NCBI RefSeq assembly: GCF_000016985.1
Contig: NC_009633.1
Span: forward strand, 2,275,539 to 2,339,538
Reading direction: 5' to 3'
DNA length: 64,000 bases
Source: Alkaliphilus metalliredigens QYMF
GTDB taxonomy: Bacteria > Bacillota > Clostridia > Peptostreptococcales > Natronincolaceae
Position 1 is the first letter of the stretch, and every line of letters begins with the position of its first letter. The position numbers and the translations under genes are program-made. Below, piece by piece: positions 63,938 to 64,000 of the stretch. The notes beneath the pieces are model-generated. The model did no database searches and was not told where the DNA came from. It saw only the letters and a list, made by a program, of their open reading frames with translations.

Positions 63938-64000
63938 AAAAGGGCAATATCGGGGCTGTTTTTGGAGATATATTGAAAAAATTTAAAAGTCAAATTTTTC

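Larger units (their letters stand above)
39219..64000 (+). mobile_element. Integron-like gene-cassette array, 22 cassettes, 21 attC sites
   Basis: Cassette starts (first T after the conserved G): 39220, 40209, 40987, 41863, 42833, 44059, 44865, 45544, 46439, 48003, 48975, 51332, 52076, 55352, 56487, 57384, 58374, 59378, 60180, 60964, 61799, 63932 (runs off the window). Within each complete cassette the 5' GTTNNNN and the 3' NNNNAAC are complementary, at 6 or 7 of 7 positions, whatever the neighbours carry. In most cassettes complementarity extends to about 19 nt, with an invariant A/C opposition at position 11. Nearly all cassettes hold one or two genes reading left to right; cassette 15 is reversed. 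Order and logic match integrons, which to my knowledge are not established in Clostridia. Confidence 0.88.

Overview
The window comes from a low-GC, anaerobic, spore-forming Firmicute of class Clostridia. The evidence is the spoIIAA-spoIIAB-sigF operon, a complete spoVA cluster, yunB, pyruvate formate-lyase with its activase, a clostridial type I-B-like CRISPR repeat, and strong AGGAGG ribosome sites with many TTG/GTG starts. Gene content is Alkaliphilus-like, but the genus is a guess. No rRNA or tRNA gene was seen.

Layout. (1) 1-3457: a CRISPR array with 53 repeats, read on the + strand and entering from the left edge; leader and cas genes must lie outside. (2) 3657-37254: ordinary chromosome. 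It holds a decayed aminotransferase, a YgjP-like peptidase, a YprB-like exonuclease, an SLH protein, a UvrD-like helicase, asparaginase with a possible attenuator leader, a LUD protein, nifS-thiI-moaC, mog, pflBA, the spoIIA and spoVA operons, a class A PBP, yunB, hflX, a HEAT protein, a degenerate Nudix protein, YigZ, a CoA-binding protein, a split TauE/SafE pair, cysK, nadE and yebC. (3) 37255-39218: a small orphan gene, then a Xer-like tyrosine recombinase with an extra N-terminal domain. (4) 39219 to the right edge: an integron-like gene-cassette array of 21 complete cassettes and the start of a 22nd, separated by 21 attC-like sites.

The array is the main discovery. Each cassette starts TTNNNN just after a G and ends in NNNNAAC followed by a structured 60-160 bp attC body that ends in G. 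The variable four bases at the two ends of one cassette are complementary to each other (for example GTTAGGC with GCCTAAC, GTTCTCC with GGAGAAC, GTTATAG with CTATAAC). They generally do not match the partner across the same attC when the neighbour is of another type. This is the pattern expected from cassette insertion between G and TT, as in integrons. In most cassettes the terminal complementarity runs on to about 19 nt. In all 21 complete cassettes position 11 is A on the 5' side and C on the 3' side: a mismatch on the top strand but a G.T wobble on the bottom strand, the strand that integrons recombine. The recombinase beside the first cassette has the R-K-H-R-H-Y set, but the segment where IntI proteins carry their family-specific insertion is Xer-length.

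Cassette cargo is diverse: an Nmad3-like protein, small membrane proteins, lipoproteins, an AAC(6')-like acetyltransferase, a lincosamide/aminoglycoside nucleotidyltransferase-like protein, an APH-like kinase, three other GNATs, a SUKH-like protein, an autoregulated XRE/membrane-protein pair in reverse orientation, a HAD phosphatase, and a dynamin-like GTPase. Two insertion sequences sit inside cassettes 11 and 13 with visible target duplications. Orientation and many cassette-borne starts are inferred from ribosome-site spacing by eye; all alignments were done by hand.
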